DNA from: JAQIBY01 sp963676165
GTDB lineage: Bacteria; Bacteroidota; Bacteroidia; Bacteroidales; ML635J-15
Reading direction: 5' to 3'
DNA length: 64,000 nucleotides
Assembly: GCA_963676165.1 (NCBI GenBank)
Contig: OY781043.1
Coordinates: forward strand, 2,542,001-2,606,000
Shown: in pieces, positions 52,142-60,775 of the stretch
Layout: every line of letters starts with the position of its first letter
Numbering within the stretch: position 1 is the stretch's first letter
The notes under the pieces: generated by a model
Database searches by the model: none
What the model was told of the DNA's origin: nothing
Seen by the model: the letters and a program-made list of their open reading frames with translations, nothing else
Position numbers and translations under genes: made by a program

Positions 52142-52896
52142 TAAATACCAAATTTATAATATTAGTGATTATTGTATTCTCAATAATCATAGCCTTTGTA
52201 TGTGTTTTATACCAGACGTTTGTAAAAAAGATACTGAACGAGAAAAATCGGCAGAACAAGCAAGAATTGGAACATCAAAAAGAAATCTCACAGCAATATA
52301 TTATAGTACAAGAAAAGGAACGAAAACGAATAGCAGAAACCCTACACGATGAAGTTGGAAGCAAATTAAATCTACTCTCTTTGTGGATGAACAATGATGA
52401 TACTTGGGATACAAAACGGTCAAAAGTAATCGTTGCACAATTAATCCCTGAATTAATTGATGCAACGAGAAATATTTCTCATGTGCTTTATCCTGCAAAA
52501 ATAGAAGAGTTTGGTCTCGTACTCACCCTCGAAGAATTAATAACAAAAATTGATACTTCTCTTATTGTTGAATTAATAGTTAATCATGGCTACAATAAAA
52601 AATCCATTTCTTTTGAAGTTCAGATATACCGAATTATTCAGGAGTTCTTAAGCAATGTCATTAAACATTCTACAGCATCTAAAATGAGTATTCAAATAAG
52701 AGATTCTGTCAAATTCTTTTCAATAATTCTATCTGATAATGGAATTGGTTTTGATGTAAACAATCCACAAAATGGTATGGGACTTAAAAATATAGTTACT
52801 AGGATTCAATCTATTAATGCTGTTTATAAGTGGAAAAATAAAAAAGGTATAGGTTGCACATTAATAATATTCGCTAACAATGGAAGACTTGATTAA
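52102..52896 (+). CDS. Histidine kinase, HisKA_3 type
   Basis: The 264-residue protein has one membrane span (about 15-40), a coiled linker and the dimerisation box with the phospho-accepting H82 in ERKRIAETLHDEVGSKLNLL. A HATPase domain (about 165-262) has IIQEFLSNVIKHS as N-box, DNGIGFD as G1 and NGMGLKNI as G2. It should phosphorylate the response regulator encoded at 52880, which it overlaps by 17 nt. The true start could be later than this ATG. Confidence 0.85.
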   Translation: MFNLYILPIKEIVINTKFIILVIIVFSIIIAFVCVLYQTFVKKILNEKNRQNKQELEHQKEISQQYIIVQEKERKRIAETLHDEVGSKLNLLSLWMNNDDTWDTKRSKVIVAQLIPELIDATRNISHVLYPAKIEEFGLVLTLEELITKIDTSLIVELIVNHGYNKKSISFEVQIYRIIQEFLSNVIKHSTASKMSIQIRDSVKFFSIILSDNGIGFDVNNPQNGMGLKNIVTRIQSINAVYKWKNKKGIGCTLIIFANNGRLD

Positions 52897-53566
52897 AATA
52901 TCAATAGTAGATGATGAAACTTTATTTATTGAAGGAATAGTTCTTTTGCTTTCCGACCAAAAAAATATAAAAGTAGTATCTACAGCAACTTCAGGAACTA
53001 AACTGTTGGAATATTTATCTTATTCTTCGTCAGAAAATTTTCCTAGCATAGTTTTAGTCGATATTCAAATGAAACCAATGAATGGGTTTGAATTGGTGGA
53101 GATATTAAGAGAAAAATATCCTGAATTAAGGATAGTTATTCTCTCTTCGCATTATAAAAAATGCATTTTAGGTCACATGATTAAGCTAGGAGTTTCTGCC
53201 TTTATTCCTAAAAATGCAAATAAAAAAACACTGGTACAAACCATTATATCAGTATTTTTATGCGGGGTTTATTTCACCCAACAAGATCAGCAGATGCTAA
53301 TATCATATATGAATGACAAACCTAAAAAGCCAACATATAATGCTATTGAAGAATTATCATGTAGAGAGCGTGAAGTATTAAAATTAATTTGTCAGGAAAT
53401 GACAAATCAGGAAATTGCGGATAAACTATTTATAAGTAAACGCACTGTAGAAAGTCATCGGCAAAGAATACTTGATAAAGTTGGTGCTAAAAACACCGTC
53501 GGCTTAGTTGTTTATGCTATAGTAAACCAAATTCATCCTCTTCCACAATATTCACATACCGTATAA
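52880..53566 (+). CDS. LuxR-family response regulator
   Basis: The 228-residue NarL/FixJ-type regulator has a receiver domain (about 5-125) with acidic D11/D12 and phospho-accepting D61 in VLVDIQMKP, the switch Ser in VILSSHY and the Lys in FIPKNAN. A LuxR DNA-binding domain (about 155-220) has SCREREVLKLICQEMTNQEI and FISKRTVESHRQRILDKV. It is the output of the kinase encoded before it. A palindromic site at 53631-53666 in front of the RhiA-like gene is a candidate target. Confidence 0.92.
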   Translation: MEDLIKISIVDDETLFIEGIVLLLSDQKNIKVVSTATSGTKLLEYLSYSSSENFPSIVLVDIQMKPMNGFELVEILREKYPELRIVILSSHYKKCILGHMIKLGVSAFIPKNANKKTLVQTIISVFLCGVYFTQQDQQMLISYMNDKPKKPTYNAIEELSCREREVLKLICQEMTNQEIADKLFISKRTVESHRQRILDKVGAKNTVGLVVYAIVNQIHPLPQYSHTV

Positions 53567-53630
53567 ATACGTATTATACAATTTGGTATTTTATACTCTA
53601 AAATAGCACAGAATAAATCCGTCTATTTGT

Positions 53631-53666
53631 ATTGTTCATTTATGAAGCTTCTACAATATGAACAAT
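53631..53666. promoter_or_regulatory. Nested palindrome upstream of the RhiA-like gene
   Basis: ATTGTTCAT (53631-53639) and ATGAACAAT (53658-53666) are exact complements, enclosing a second 8-bp palindrome, GAAGCTTC (53644-53651). It lies 117 bp before the ATG at 53783 and just after the response regulator gene. This suits an operator bound by a dimeric LuxR-type regulator, or an RNA hairpin. Confidence 0.45.
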
Positions 53667-53782
53667 GGTGAAATCCGAAAAGCCAATACAATAGAGTAGG
53701 AAACAAACATGTTCAATTAGCGGACAGGTTGAAAATAATATTTGATAAAAACCAGTCTATTAATTGATTATAAACTTTTAAT

Positions 53783-54448
53783 ATGAAAAAAGAAGCAAAA
53801 TTAGCAGACAGTGTTAAATATTCAGTCATTTTTAAAAACGAATCGACAAATTCAGGAAATATTTGTTTATTTCAAAAAGATCCTGACATTGGGGTAACTG
53901 ATGTTATGTCTTTGGCATGGTTTTCAAAATATGTGTATCCCAGCACAAATGTTACATTTGATTGGGAAATTGATTACAATTTTGTTTGGTCAGAAACGGG
54001 TGAATTAGTTCCAGGAGTTATTTTTCATGCATCCCAATCTCCTGATGCTAACTTAACTGATTCAAATGCAATCACTTTATCACATGACAAAGCATATCAT
54101 TTTAAAAATCAAAGTTCAAAAACACCTCAGGGTAGCCTTTATATTCAGGAAGATTCTACTATTCCTTTAAAAATGGCTTCCGTAGGTATTGGAATGTCTG
54201 GTTGCGGCACTTTTGTTGTACAAGCTCAGCCCAATATGAATCTTACTTTTACTCCACATCCTGAGTATTGGATTGCTTTTGGGAACTACAACCAAGGTCA
54301 AGTACTGGATATTCAGGAAATGACCAATGATGTACAAATTAAGTTCCCAAATGGGATTTATACTATGGTAGCTACACTCAAAGCGGATAATACATGGTCA
54401 GTTGTTCCTCTTAGTGAAGCTAATGCAGATATGCTGAAGAAAAAGTAA
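53783..54448 (+). CDS. RhiA-like protein
   Basis: The 221-residue protein resembles rhizosphere-induced RhiA-type proteins: YSVIFKNESTNSGNICLFQ, PDIGVTDVMSLAWFSKYVYP, TFDWEIDYNFVWSETG and VPGVIFHASQSPD. It has no signal peptide. RhiA was described from Rhizobium, where it is strongly expressed and quorum-controlled, but its job is not known. A terminator-like hairpin and a tail-collar-like gene follow. Confidence 0.7.
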   Translation: MKKEAKLADSVKYSVIFKNESTNSGNICLFQKDPDIGVTDVMSLAWFSKYVYPSTNVTFDWEIDYNFVWSETGELVPGVIFHASQSPDANLTDSNAITLSHDKAYHFKNQSSKTPQGSLYIQEDSTIPLKMASVGIGMSGCGTFVVQAQPNMNLTFTPHPEYWIAFGNYNQGQVLDIQEMTNDVQIKFPNGIYTMVATLKADNTWSVVPLSEANADMLKKK

Positions 54449-54491
54449 AGCGAATGCAGTATAATGATGAAAATTAACTGTGTAATAAAAA

Positions 54492-54530
54492 TAGAGGCTG
54501 TTAAAGTATTGAAACAGCCTTTATTTTAAT
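54492..54530 (+). terminator. Terminator after the RhiA-like gene
   Basis: AGGCTGTT (54495-54502) and AACAGCCT (54513-54520) form an 8-bp stem followed by TTATTTT. It lies 47 nt past the stop, between this gene and the tail-collar-like gene, which would reduce read-through. Confidence 0.7.
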
Positions 54531-54541
54531 TCTTGTAAAAA

Positions 54542-55567
54542 ATGGACGAAAGAACTAAAATGAAAGAATCCGATTTTAAGGATCTTTGTTATGCTATGCA
54601 GCAGCAGAACCTTGTTTACAATTACAACTTCCTATATTACAGCAACAAAGACAACTCCGAGACGCTTGTTGATTATAAGCACCCAGATGGATGGGTATTT
54701 AGCGATAAGGATGGTAGTATTGGTTTTAATACCGACAACAATTGTTGTCAGATTAATACCGGAGCAGGCAAAAATACGATGACACTCTCTCAGGCCTTAC
54801 ATGAATTTCCAAGGTGGAAGAGTAAACTTGCAGGAGAAACCATTTCATCAAAAGCTCATATGAACCTTAGTGATGAAGCAGAGATAAAATTTTCTTTAAG
54901 TGATGGGATTACTACTGAATCAAATTCTATTGTCGCTTCTGGAGATATTGAATTGCAAGTTCACCTAAAGGTTAGCATTCAAGCAAAGTATCTTATTCTT
55001 AAGATTGAGTGTATGGCTTCTAATACTGTAATCAATATTTCCAAAGTATATGCTAATGTTGGAAATATAGCACTAGATAGTCTTCCATGTATTGTTCAAG
55101 GTGTTATTGGAGAACGTAAACAATACATTGCTACAGAAACACCACCTGCAGAAGAACTTTCATTGTGTTGTGAACCAATAGAACTAAGTAATATTTACAC
55201 AAGATTAAATTCAGTATTAAATGGAAGATTCGGTATTGGCGATAATGGAAATTCAATTTTGTTGGATATGAGAGGCTATTTTAGTCGGGCATGGAATAAT
55301 GGTTCTGAAACTGATCCTGATGCAAATAATCGAAGAGACCCTGAAACAGGACAAATAAAGGGAGATCATGTGAGCACATTTGAAAAAGATGTTTTTCTTA
55401 AACATCAGCATGGCTTAGATTTTGCAATTGGTAGTGCAGCAATTGTTGATAAAGGACCAAACACAACTCTAGTAACTTCTACCAAATCAGATACGAACCT
55501 GGCTAATAACGGCAAAGAAACACGTCCTAAAAATATAGCAGAGTTGTATACAATAAAGTGGGCATAG
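54542..55567 (+). CDS. Phage-tail-collar-like protein
   Basis: The 341-residue protein has no signal peptide. The N-terminal 215 residues are beta-rich and not recognised. The C-terminal part resembles tail-fibre collar domains: LLDMRGYFSRAWNNGSETDP, then HVSTFEKDVFLKHQHGLDFA and the ending ETRPKNIAELYTIKW. No other phage or tail genes are nearby, so it may serve a tailocin-like or surface role, or be a domesticated domain. The second possible start (MKESDFKDLCYAM, 54560) would shorten it by 6 residues. Confidence 0.7.
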   Translation: MDERTKMKESDFKDLCYAMQQQNLVYNYNFLYYSNKDNSETLVDYKHPDGWVFSDKDGSIGFNTDNNCCQINTGAGKNTMTLSQALHEFPRWKSKLAGETISSKAHMNLSDEAEIKFSLSDGITTESNSIVASGDIELQVHLKVSIQAKYLILKIECMASNTVINISKVYANVGNIALDSLPCIVQGVIGERKQYIATETPPAEELSLCCEPIELSNIYTRLNSVLNGRFGIGDNGNSILLDMRGYFSRAWNNGSETDPDANNRRDPETGQIKGDHVSTFEKDVFLKHQHGLDFAIGSAAIVDKGPNTTLVTSTKSDTNLANNGKETRPKNIAELYTIKWA

Positions 55568-55737
55568 CAAATACACACATAACAGAATTATTTAAATCAC
55601 AAGTTCTTAGCGTAATTGCAAAAAGAAACTAGAAATATTATGAAAAAAATAATTGTATCTGCTCATGCTGGCAAATGATCTGATCAAAGTAAAGATCACA
55701 TTGTTACTAAGGCAGTTTATTGTATAATTAGCCGTAT

Positions 55738-56038
55738 TAACAATTTAAAAGGATTCTCAGAGGCAATAGAGACTGTATTTCCGAAAACAGATGTTCAATT
55801 TATGCGTAGTCCACATGTAGTAAAAAGCTGGAATACCAGTTGGGAAAAGCTTACAAATTTTTACAAGTACCCACAAGAGATCCGTAAAATTATTTACACA
55901 ACAAATATCATAGAGAACTTCAACGCACAGTGACACAAAGTAACTAAAGCTTCTTTACCTAGTTCAAAACAGATATTGTTCATGAGAAATGGAAAAACAC
56001 AGTATTTAGCGGGAAGACAATACAGCCACAATTTTTAA
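55738..56038 (+). pseudogene. IS256-family transposase relic
   Basis: The fragments NNLKGFSEAIETVFPKTDVQF and VVKSWNTSWEKLTNFYKY...KIIYTTNIIENFNAQ line up, in order, with the C-terminal half of the intact transposase at 59496 (NLSGFSQAILSIFPEAEI; VIKSWNENWNELSNYFKYDE; LIYTTNPVEGF). About 60 residues between the fragments are deleted, a TGA follows NAQ, and the end is degraded. It is a dead remnant of a different IS256 member, lying just before attI-like copy 3. Confidence 0.85.
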
Positions 56039-56123
56039 TTATATTTGAAGAGAGATTTAATGCTGACACAATGTATTAAACATATCCACCTAACTATTAA
56101 TACGGCTCTAAAAACCGAGGCTT

Positions 56124-56315
56124 CATCGGCAAATTTCAGCTTTCCCAAACACACAAGAACAAACCTGATTTCTGACGTAGTTTTGAAAAATTTCCACGAG
56201 AATCCTTGACTTTTCATCGATTTTATTTATCTTTGAAAAGACAAGACAGAAAACCTGTGAGTATTTGACAGATATTTGAGATATAGCATAGGTTTTATGA
56301 GGGGATAAAGGAGTT
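56124..56315 (+). promoter_or_regulatory. attI-like repeat with built-in promoter, copy 3
   Basis: This is the best-preserved copy. The promoter reads TTG, ATCGATTTT within a 19-nt spacer, then TATCTTTG near 56228-56235. A leader has AAAACCTGTG pairing with CATAGGTTTT, and the tail is GGGGATAAAGGAGTT, with similarity to the other copies ending at GTT (56313-56315). The sequence GTTAGCGTT (56313-56321) is the exact complement of AACGCTAAC (57661-57669), the first box of the attC-like site after the single gene that follows. This copy, gene and attC therefore form a complete attI, cassette, attC unit. Confidence 0.75.
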
Positions 56316-56342
56316 AGCGTTCATTATAAAAGACCAAATACC

Positions 56343-57668
56343 ATGACAAGAAAATTAATAAAACTAAAATCCGTCATTCTAATAATTATCTTTTCAATGA
56401 ATGGATGTGCCAATTCAGAGACTATAACTGGATATTGGACAGGAGTTATAGAAATGAACAATAAAAAAGTAGATTTAGTACTTGACCTAAATTCCGAGAG
56501 ACAAACATTTTCGAGTTATGACTTAATGCTATTAGAACAACCAATAAATAACCTGAAAGTAAACAATGGAAATGTCACTTTTTCATTTGTGCTTGATGTT
56601 GAAATGCATTTTAAAGGAGAATTAAAAAATGATGAAATTAACGGAACCGTTGAAATGCAAAACGGACAGCCAAATATGAATATGACTTTTGATTTAACAA
56701 AACAACCCAAAACTCCAGAAAAGCCATATTCTGTTGAAAATTTGACAATAAAAAGCAAAGATATTATTCTGGTAGCTGATTATTACAAACAGAAAGCCAA
56801 AGGGAAATTCCCTGCAATAGTTTTATTACACGGGTCGTCAACGAATCTAAAAAGTGATTATTTATATGATGCTGACTATTTTGCCAAACAAGGATTTGAG
56901 GTTTTAATATTTGATAAACGGGGAAACGGAAAATCAACTGGTGAATATTCTACCTCAGATTATGAAGAAATAATTGACGATGCTATTGCTTGTTTGGAAA
57001 TTCTCAACAAAAAAGAAAGTGTTAACAAAGACAAAATAGGTCTTTGGGGTTATAGCCAAGGGGCAATGCTTTTGCCAAGAATCGCATCGAAAACAGATAT
57101 ACCAAAGTTTCTTATTGCAAAGTCACCTGAAATAATTAGTGTAACAGAAGCTGCGGCATATTCTGACAGTTTAAGAGTTGTGAATTTCGGCAATTCAAAT
57201 TTAAGTGGACAAATTGCGGCAAATAGCCATAGAGAAGTTGAGAAATTGATTAATAATGGCGCAAATTGTAAGGAAGTTGAGAGCTATATTCAGCAAAACG
57301 CTCAAAAATACAGCTTCATGAACCAGACTGGATTATATAGCAGTTTAACCATTGACAAGAATGAATTTGATGGTTTCTATTGGAAAGGTAGGACTGAAAA
57401 CTTTTATTCTTTCTGGAAAGAAATAAGAATACCAACTTTAGTATTATTAGGCGGAAGAGATGATTTAATCAACACAGAAAAAAATAAATTACTACTAAAT
57501 AATTTGAGCAATGAATATATTGAAATTGTGGATTTTCCTTTAGCAAATCACCATTTGAAAAAGACATTTAATCCGACAATGGATAGTGAATTTGATTTTC
57601 CACGACTAATTGAGGGATATACTGAAAATGTTGAAGAATGGATTGAAAAAGAAATAACGAAACGCTAA
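56343..57668 (+). CDS. Alpha/beta hydrolase lipoprotein in a cassette
   Basis: The 441-residue protein has a lipoprotein signal (SMNGCANS, Cys about residue 22), an N-terminal beta domain (about 28-120) and an alpha/beta hydrolase fold (about 135-435). The nucleophile is S238 in LWGYSQG, the acid is probably an Asp in LLGGRDDLI, and the His is in FPLANHHLKK. FPAIVLLHGSSTNLKS supplies the oxyanion region. The substrate is unknown (esterase or peptidase-like). The gene starts 28 nt after the attI-like site, and its stop codon overlaps the attC box. Confidence 0.85.
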   Translation: MTRKLIKLKSVILIIIFSMNGCANSETITGYWTGVIEMNNKKVDLVLDLNSERQTFSSYDLMLLEQPINNLKVNNGNVTFSFVLDVEMHFKGELKNDEINGTVEMQNGQPNMNMTFDLTKQPKTPEKPYSVENLTIKSKDIILVADYYKQKAKGKFPAIVLLHGSSTNLKSDYLYDADYFAKQGFEVLIFDKRGNGKSTGEYSTSDYEEIIDDAIACLEILNKKESVNKDKIGLWGYSQGAMLLPRIASKTDIPKFLIAKSPEIISVTEAAAYSDSLRVVNFGNSNLSGQIAANSHREVEKLINNGANCKEVESYIQQNAQKYSFMNQTGLYSSLTIDKNEFDGFYWKGRTENFYSFWKEIRIPTLVLLGGRDDLINTEKNKLLLNNLSNEYIEIVDFPLANHHLKKTFNPTMDSEFDFPRLIEGYTENVEEWIEKEITKR

Positions 57669-57795
57669 CACTTTGTATATTTCAGGGCGGGCGAAAGTGC
57701 GTATTTCAGCGTTCGCAGCCCGCCCCGGCGGTGGCTCGGTCTGACAGGAAAGTACCACGCAATCCACCCCGAAAATATACAATTTACCGTTAGCT
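57661..57795 (+). repeat. attC-like site 4
   Basis: This 135-bp palindromic site is the clearest of the four. The left box AACGCTAAC (57661-57669) is followed by ACTTTGTATATTTCAGGG, which folds with CCCGAAAATATACAATTTACC before the right box GTTAGCT (57789-57795). Inside lie GGGCGGG/CCCGCCC and the block CTGACAGGAAAGTACCACG shared with the other sites. The left box complements the cassette start at 56313, and the right box begins the next cassette, which holds the GHKL gene. Confidence 0.8.
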
Positions 57796-57902
57796 GCAAG
57801 TGTAAGAGACGAAGTGCAAACATTGAAACTTGATTGTGAAAATTGAAAAAACGAATAAAAAATATTGGCTCATTGCTTGAAATTTTGTGCAAGAAAAAAT
57901 TA

Positions 57903-58036
57903 GTTTTTGCCTACCCACTTCTGCCCTTCGGGACAGTTAGGGAAGCCAGCGCACATTGCACACATTTGCAAATCGCACAAGCTAATCCTCAAACCAAAAT
58001 TTGCAAAAAAGTGCAATTTTCCCGACATTCTCTTCA
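57903..58036. repeat. Structured repeat downstream of an attC-like site, copy 2
   Basis: This is related to 6335-6460. It has the CCCTTCGGG mini-hairpin and a long inverted pair, TTGCACACATTTGCAAAT from 57956 against ATTTGCAAAAAAGTGCAA ending 58016, with an AAGC...loop between. It lies 107 bp after attC-like site 4 and ends 22 bp before the GHKL gene, so it could be a leader RNA or a regulatory site of that cassette. Confidence 0.55.
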
Positions 58037-58057
58037 TTTTTATAAATAACCATAATT

Positions 58058-59295
58058 ATGCCAGACCCAAAGATTTATAAAGCGTATTTAAAATTTAACG
58101 ATAATCAGTCGATTGATTATAACGACTGCTATAATAAATTTGAAGAAATATTGTTATGTAATGATGAAAAAATTGAATTTGGAATAATTGCAGAACAAAA
58201 GATTATCGATTTTGATTTAACTATTATCGGATATTTAATTTTATTAAAAAAAAGCAAGCCATATCTTGAAACAAAAATAATACTAGAGAATAATTATTAT
58301 ACAGATAGCAATAAAAAAGCAGAAAGTGTTATTTGGAAAATTAGACAATCAATTGTCCATACTTATTATGCCACTTCAAATACTGATGTTTTTAGTGTCG
58401 TTGATGGAGATGGAGAAATAGTTGATATTAATAAAGAAGAAAAAAGGCGAAATTATAAACAGGAAAATTATTCATTTTTTTATTCCAAAGAATTCTTGCC
58501 TATCATTTTTATAAATGAAAAAAATTATAAAACAATATTTGAGAAAGCTCAAAAATTTCACGCGATACAAAGAACAGAGAAAAAACTGACTAGTGAAAAT
58601 TACTATTATTTGTATTGCAGAAAACTATTAACTAATAACATTTCTGATGATAATTACATTCAAATATTATCACAATTGGCTTTTTACAGGTCTTTAGAAA
58701 GTCTTAAAAGCTTAAGGTATTATTTAAATACAGAAACTAATGAATTTAGAAATTTCATTAATATAGATTCTATTCAAGTTGGCTATATTAGTGATAACAA
58801 CATAAAAGATAAATATTGGAAAGAAATAATCCCTGTTTTTAACAAACTAAAGGAATTACCGCCGATATATAGTCTAATATTTAGCATCTTAGTATGTTCA
58901 AAAAGGTTCAAGATTGATGAATTCAAAAAAAATGAAATTGAAAAGATTACAAATAACATACTTACGTTATGGGAATTCACAAAAAAATTAGTTTTTGGTA
59001 TTAACGAACTTGCAAAAAATATTATTGATCATTCTTCAACAAGACAAGGAATAATAACTGGATATATCAACAAATCAGACCAGTTTAGAATTAATATTTT
59101 TGACTTTGGGAAAAAGAATATTATAACTACATTAAAGGAATCAACACATAACAAAATAGAATCTTTTAAAGAAGATGATATATTAAAAAAAATATACGAA
59201 GAGGATTTTAACAAATTAAAAAACAATGATTTTGATTTTTCTCTTCTCTTCAAATCTGATAAAACACAAATGCTTAACCAGCAGGCTAAAAGAGC
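58058..59295 (+). CDS. GHKL ATPase and PRTase-like giant gene, 5' part (interrupted)
   Basis: The first 412 codons, up to the insertion point, belong to a gene that continues at 60776. The N-terminal ~300 residues are not recognised. From about residue 305 a GHKL (HATPase) domain begins: the N-box is ELAKNIIDHSS and G1 lies in NIFDFGK. The domain's last motif spans the insertion point and is rebuilt only if the element is removed (QAKRA joining TAHLGLLIFSHLV and then SNNGYFYVSS). In the current DNA the frame reads 3 more codons into the IS and stops at 59305. It starts 22 bp after the structured repeat. Confidence 0.8.
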
Positions 59296-59400
59296 GGGAG
59301 TGTAATCTGAACTCTGTCCAGTTGTTTGTTAATGAATAATCAAAATTAATATTTTTTTCGAGACCAATTCTTAAAAGCCCGCTTAAATAATTTACAGGTT

Positions 59401-59447
59401 CTGTCAAGGGCGGCTGAGGTACGAAGCCGTTTATATACCCTTGACAG
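59401..59447. terminator. Hairpin in the IS256-family element, downstream of the transposase
   Basis: CTGTCAAGGG (59401-59410) and CCCTTGACAG (59438-59447) form a perfect 10-bp stem with an inner CGGCT/AGCCG stem. It lies between the transposase 3' end and the left terminal repeat and probably blocks transcription in both directions. Confidence 0.65.
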
Positions 59448-59495
59448 GTTTTATAAATTATTTTTCCTTTGCTTTTTAGAGTTGGTTCACTGTTT

Positions 59496-60719
59496 TTAGA
59501 GTTCGATTTTAAAACGACCTTCGAAGTGAATACACAGTTGTTGTACTGTTAGTGACCAGTTATGCAGAGGCTGAGTCCATTTCTTTGACACATTTTCAGT
59601 AACCAAATAGATGAGCTTAAGCAGCGCCATATCGCTGGTAAATGCACCTTTGGTTTTCGTTACTTTACGGACCTGACGATGAAAACCTTCAACAGGATTA
59701 GTCGTGTAAATCAGTTTTCTAATAGGCTCATCATATTTGAAGTAATTGGATAGTTCATTCCAGTTCTCATTCCAGGACTTAATCACAATTGGATATTTCT
59801 TACCCCAAATATCTTCCAAATTAAGCAGCTCTGTTTCAGCTCCCGACTTTGTTGCTGCTTTATACACCTTTTTAAGATCTTTCATAAAAGGCTTCTGGTC
59901 TTTTGAGGCTACATATTTAATAGAATTCCTGATTTGATGAACAATACACTTCTGTATTTCTGCCTCTGGAAAAATGCTTAAGATGGCTTGAGAGAAGCCG
60001 GAAAGATTATCTGTACAAGCAATTAGAATATCTTTAACACCTCGACTTTTTAAATCTGTAAGGACTGAAAGCCAGAAATTTGCACCTTCGCTTTCTGATA
60101 TATACATCCCAATCAATTCTTTGCGGCCTTCTTTGTTGACGGATAAAATATTGTAAACTGCACGGGAAACCACCTTCCCTCCATCACGTACTTTATAATG
60201 CATTGCATCAAGCCACACAATCGGATAAACATCGTCTAATGGGCGATTTTGCCACTCTTTAACCTGAGGTATAACTCGATCGGTAATCTCGCTTAAAACG
60301 CTAGAAGAAACCTCCACATCATACATCTCCTCAATATAAAGGCCTATATCGCGTAGACTCATCCCTTTACCATAAAGGCCTATGATCTTGGGGGCTAAAT
60401 TATCCGCTAAAACAGTTTGACGCTTTTTTATTATCTCTGGCTCAAATGTGCCATTACGATCATAAGGTGGCTCAATGGTTACCTCTCCTACATCTGTTTT
60501 AAGTGTCTTCTGCCCTTTGCCATTGCGCTTATTGCCACTTGAACGTTCGGCTGGATCCAAGTGCGCATCCATCTCTGCTTGTAAAGCACTTTCTAAAAAC
60601 TCTTTAACAATAGGTTCAAAAACACCACCTTTACCGGTTAACGATTGACCTCTTTTTAACTGTTCCAAGGCTAAATCACGCATTGCTTTGTACTCAGGAC
60701 TTTCTTTTCTTCTTCCCAT
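59496..60719 (-). CDS. IS256-family transposase
   Basis: The 407-residue mutator-type transposase has the DDE core visible as VWLDAMHYKVRDGG (first Asp), LIACTDNLSGFSQAI (second Asp) and IYTTNPVEGFHRQVRKVTK (Glu). The C-terminal ...WTQPLHNWSLTVQQL is conserved. N-terminal DNA-binding helices include KRGQSLTGKGGVFEPIVKEF. The gene is intact on the minus strand, opposite to the gene the element interrupts. Confidence 0.95.
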   Translation of the reverse strand: MGRRKESPEYKAMRDLALEQLKRGQSLTGKGGVFEPIVKEFLESALQAEMDAHLDPAERSSGNKRNGKGQKTLKTDVGEVTIEPPYDRNGTFEPEIIKKRQTVLADNLAPKIIGLYGKGMSLRDIGLYIEEMYDVEVSSSVLSEITDRVIPQVKEWQNRPLDDVYPIVWLDAMHYKVRDGGKVVSRAVYNILSVNKEGRKELIGMYISESEGANFWLSVLTDLKSRGVKDILIACTDNLSGFSQAILSIFPEAEIQKCIVHQIRNSIKYVASKDQKPFMKDLKKVYKAATKSGAETELLNLEDIWGKKYPIVIKSWNENWNELSNYFKYDEPIRKLIYTTNPVEGFHRQVRKVTKTKGAFTSDMALLKLIYLVTENVSKKWTQPLHNWSLTVQQLCIHFEGRFKIEL

Positions 60720-60775
60720 AATGTTACAAAATTAATATTTGTTTGAATTATGGACAGACTTCAGAATACAGTCTC

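Larger units (their letters stand above)
59296..60775 (-). mobile_element. IS256-family insertion sequence with 8-bp target duplication
   Basis: The 1480-bp element has 25-bp imperfect terminal repeats (59296-59320 and 60751-60775; both contain TCTGTCCA or its complement). It is flanked by the direct repeat AAAAGAGC at 59288-59295 and 60776-60783. One transposase gene and a terminal hairpin fill it. Removing the element and one repeat copy restores the host reading frame exactly. Confidence 0.95.

Noticed and set aside
54542..55567. A prophage around the tail-collar-like gene
   Set aside because: No capsid, portal, terminase, sheath or lysis gene lies nearby.
50552..55700. A complete cassette after attI-like copy 2
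   Set aside because: The expected attC box GTTTACAAC was not found before copy 3, so only the left border is supported.
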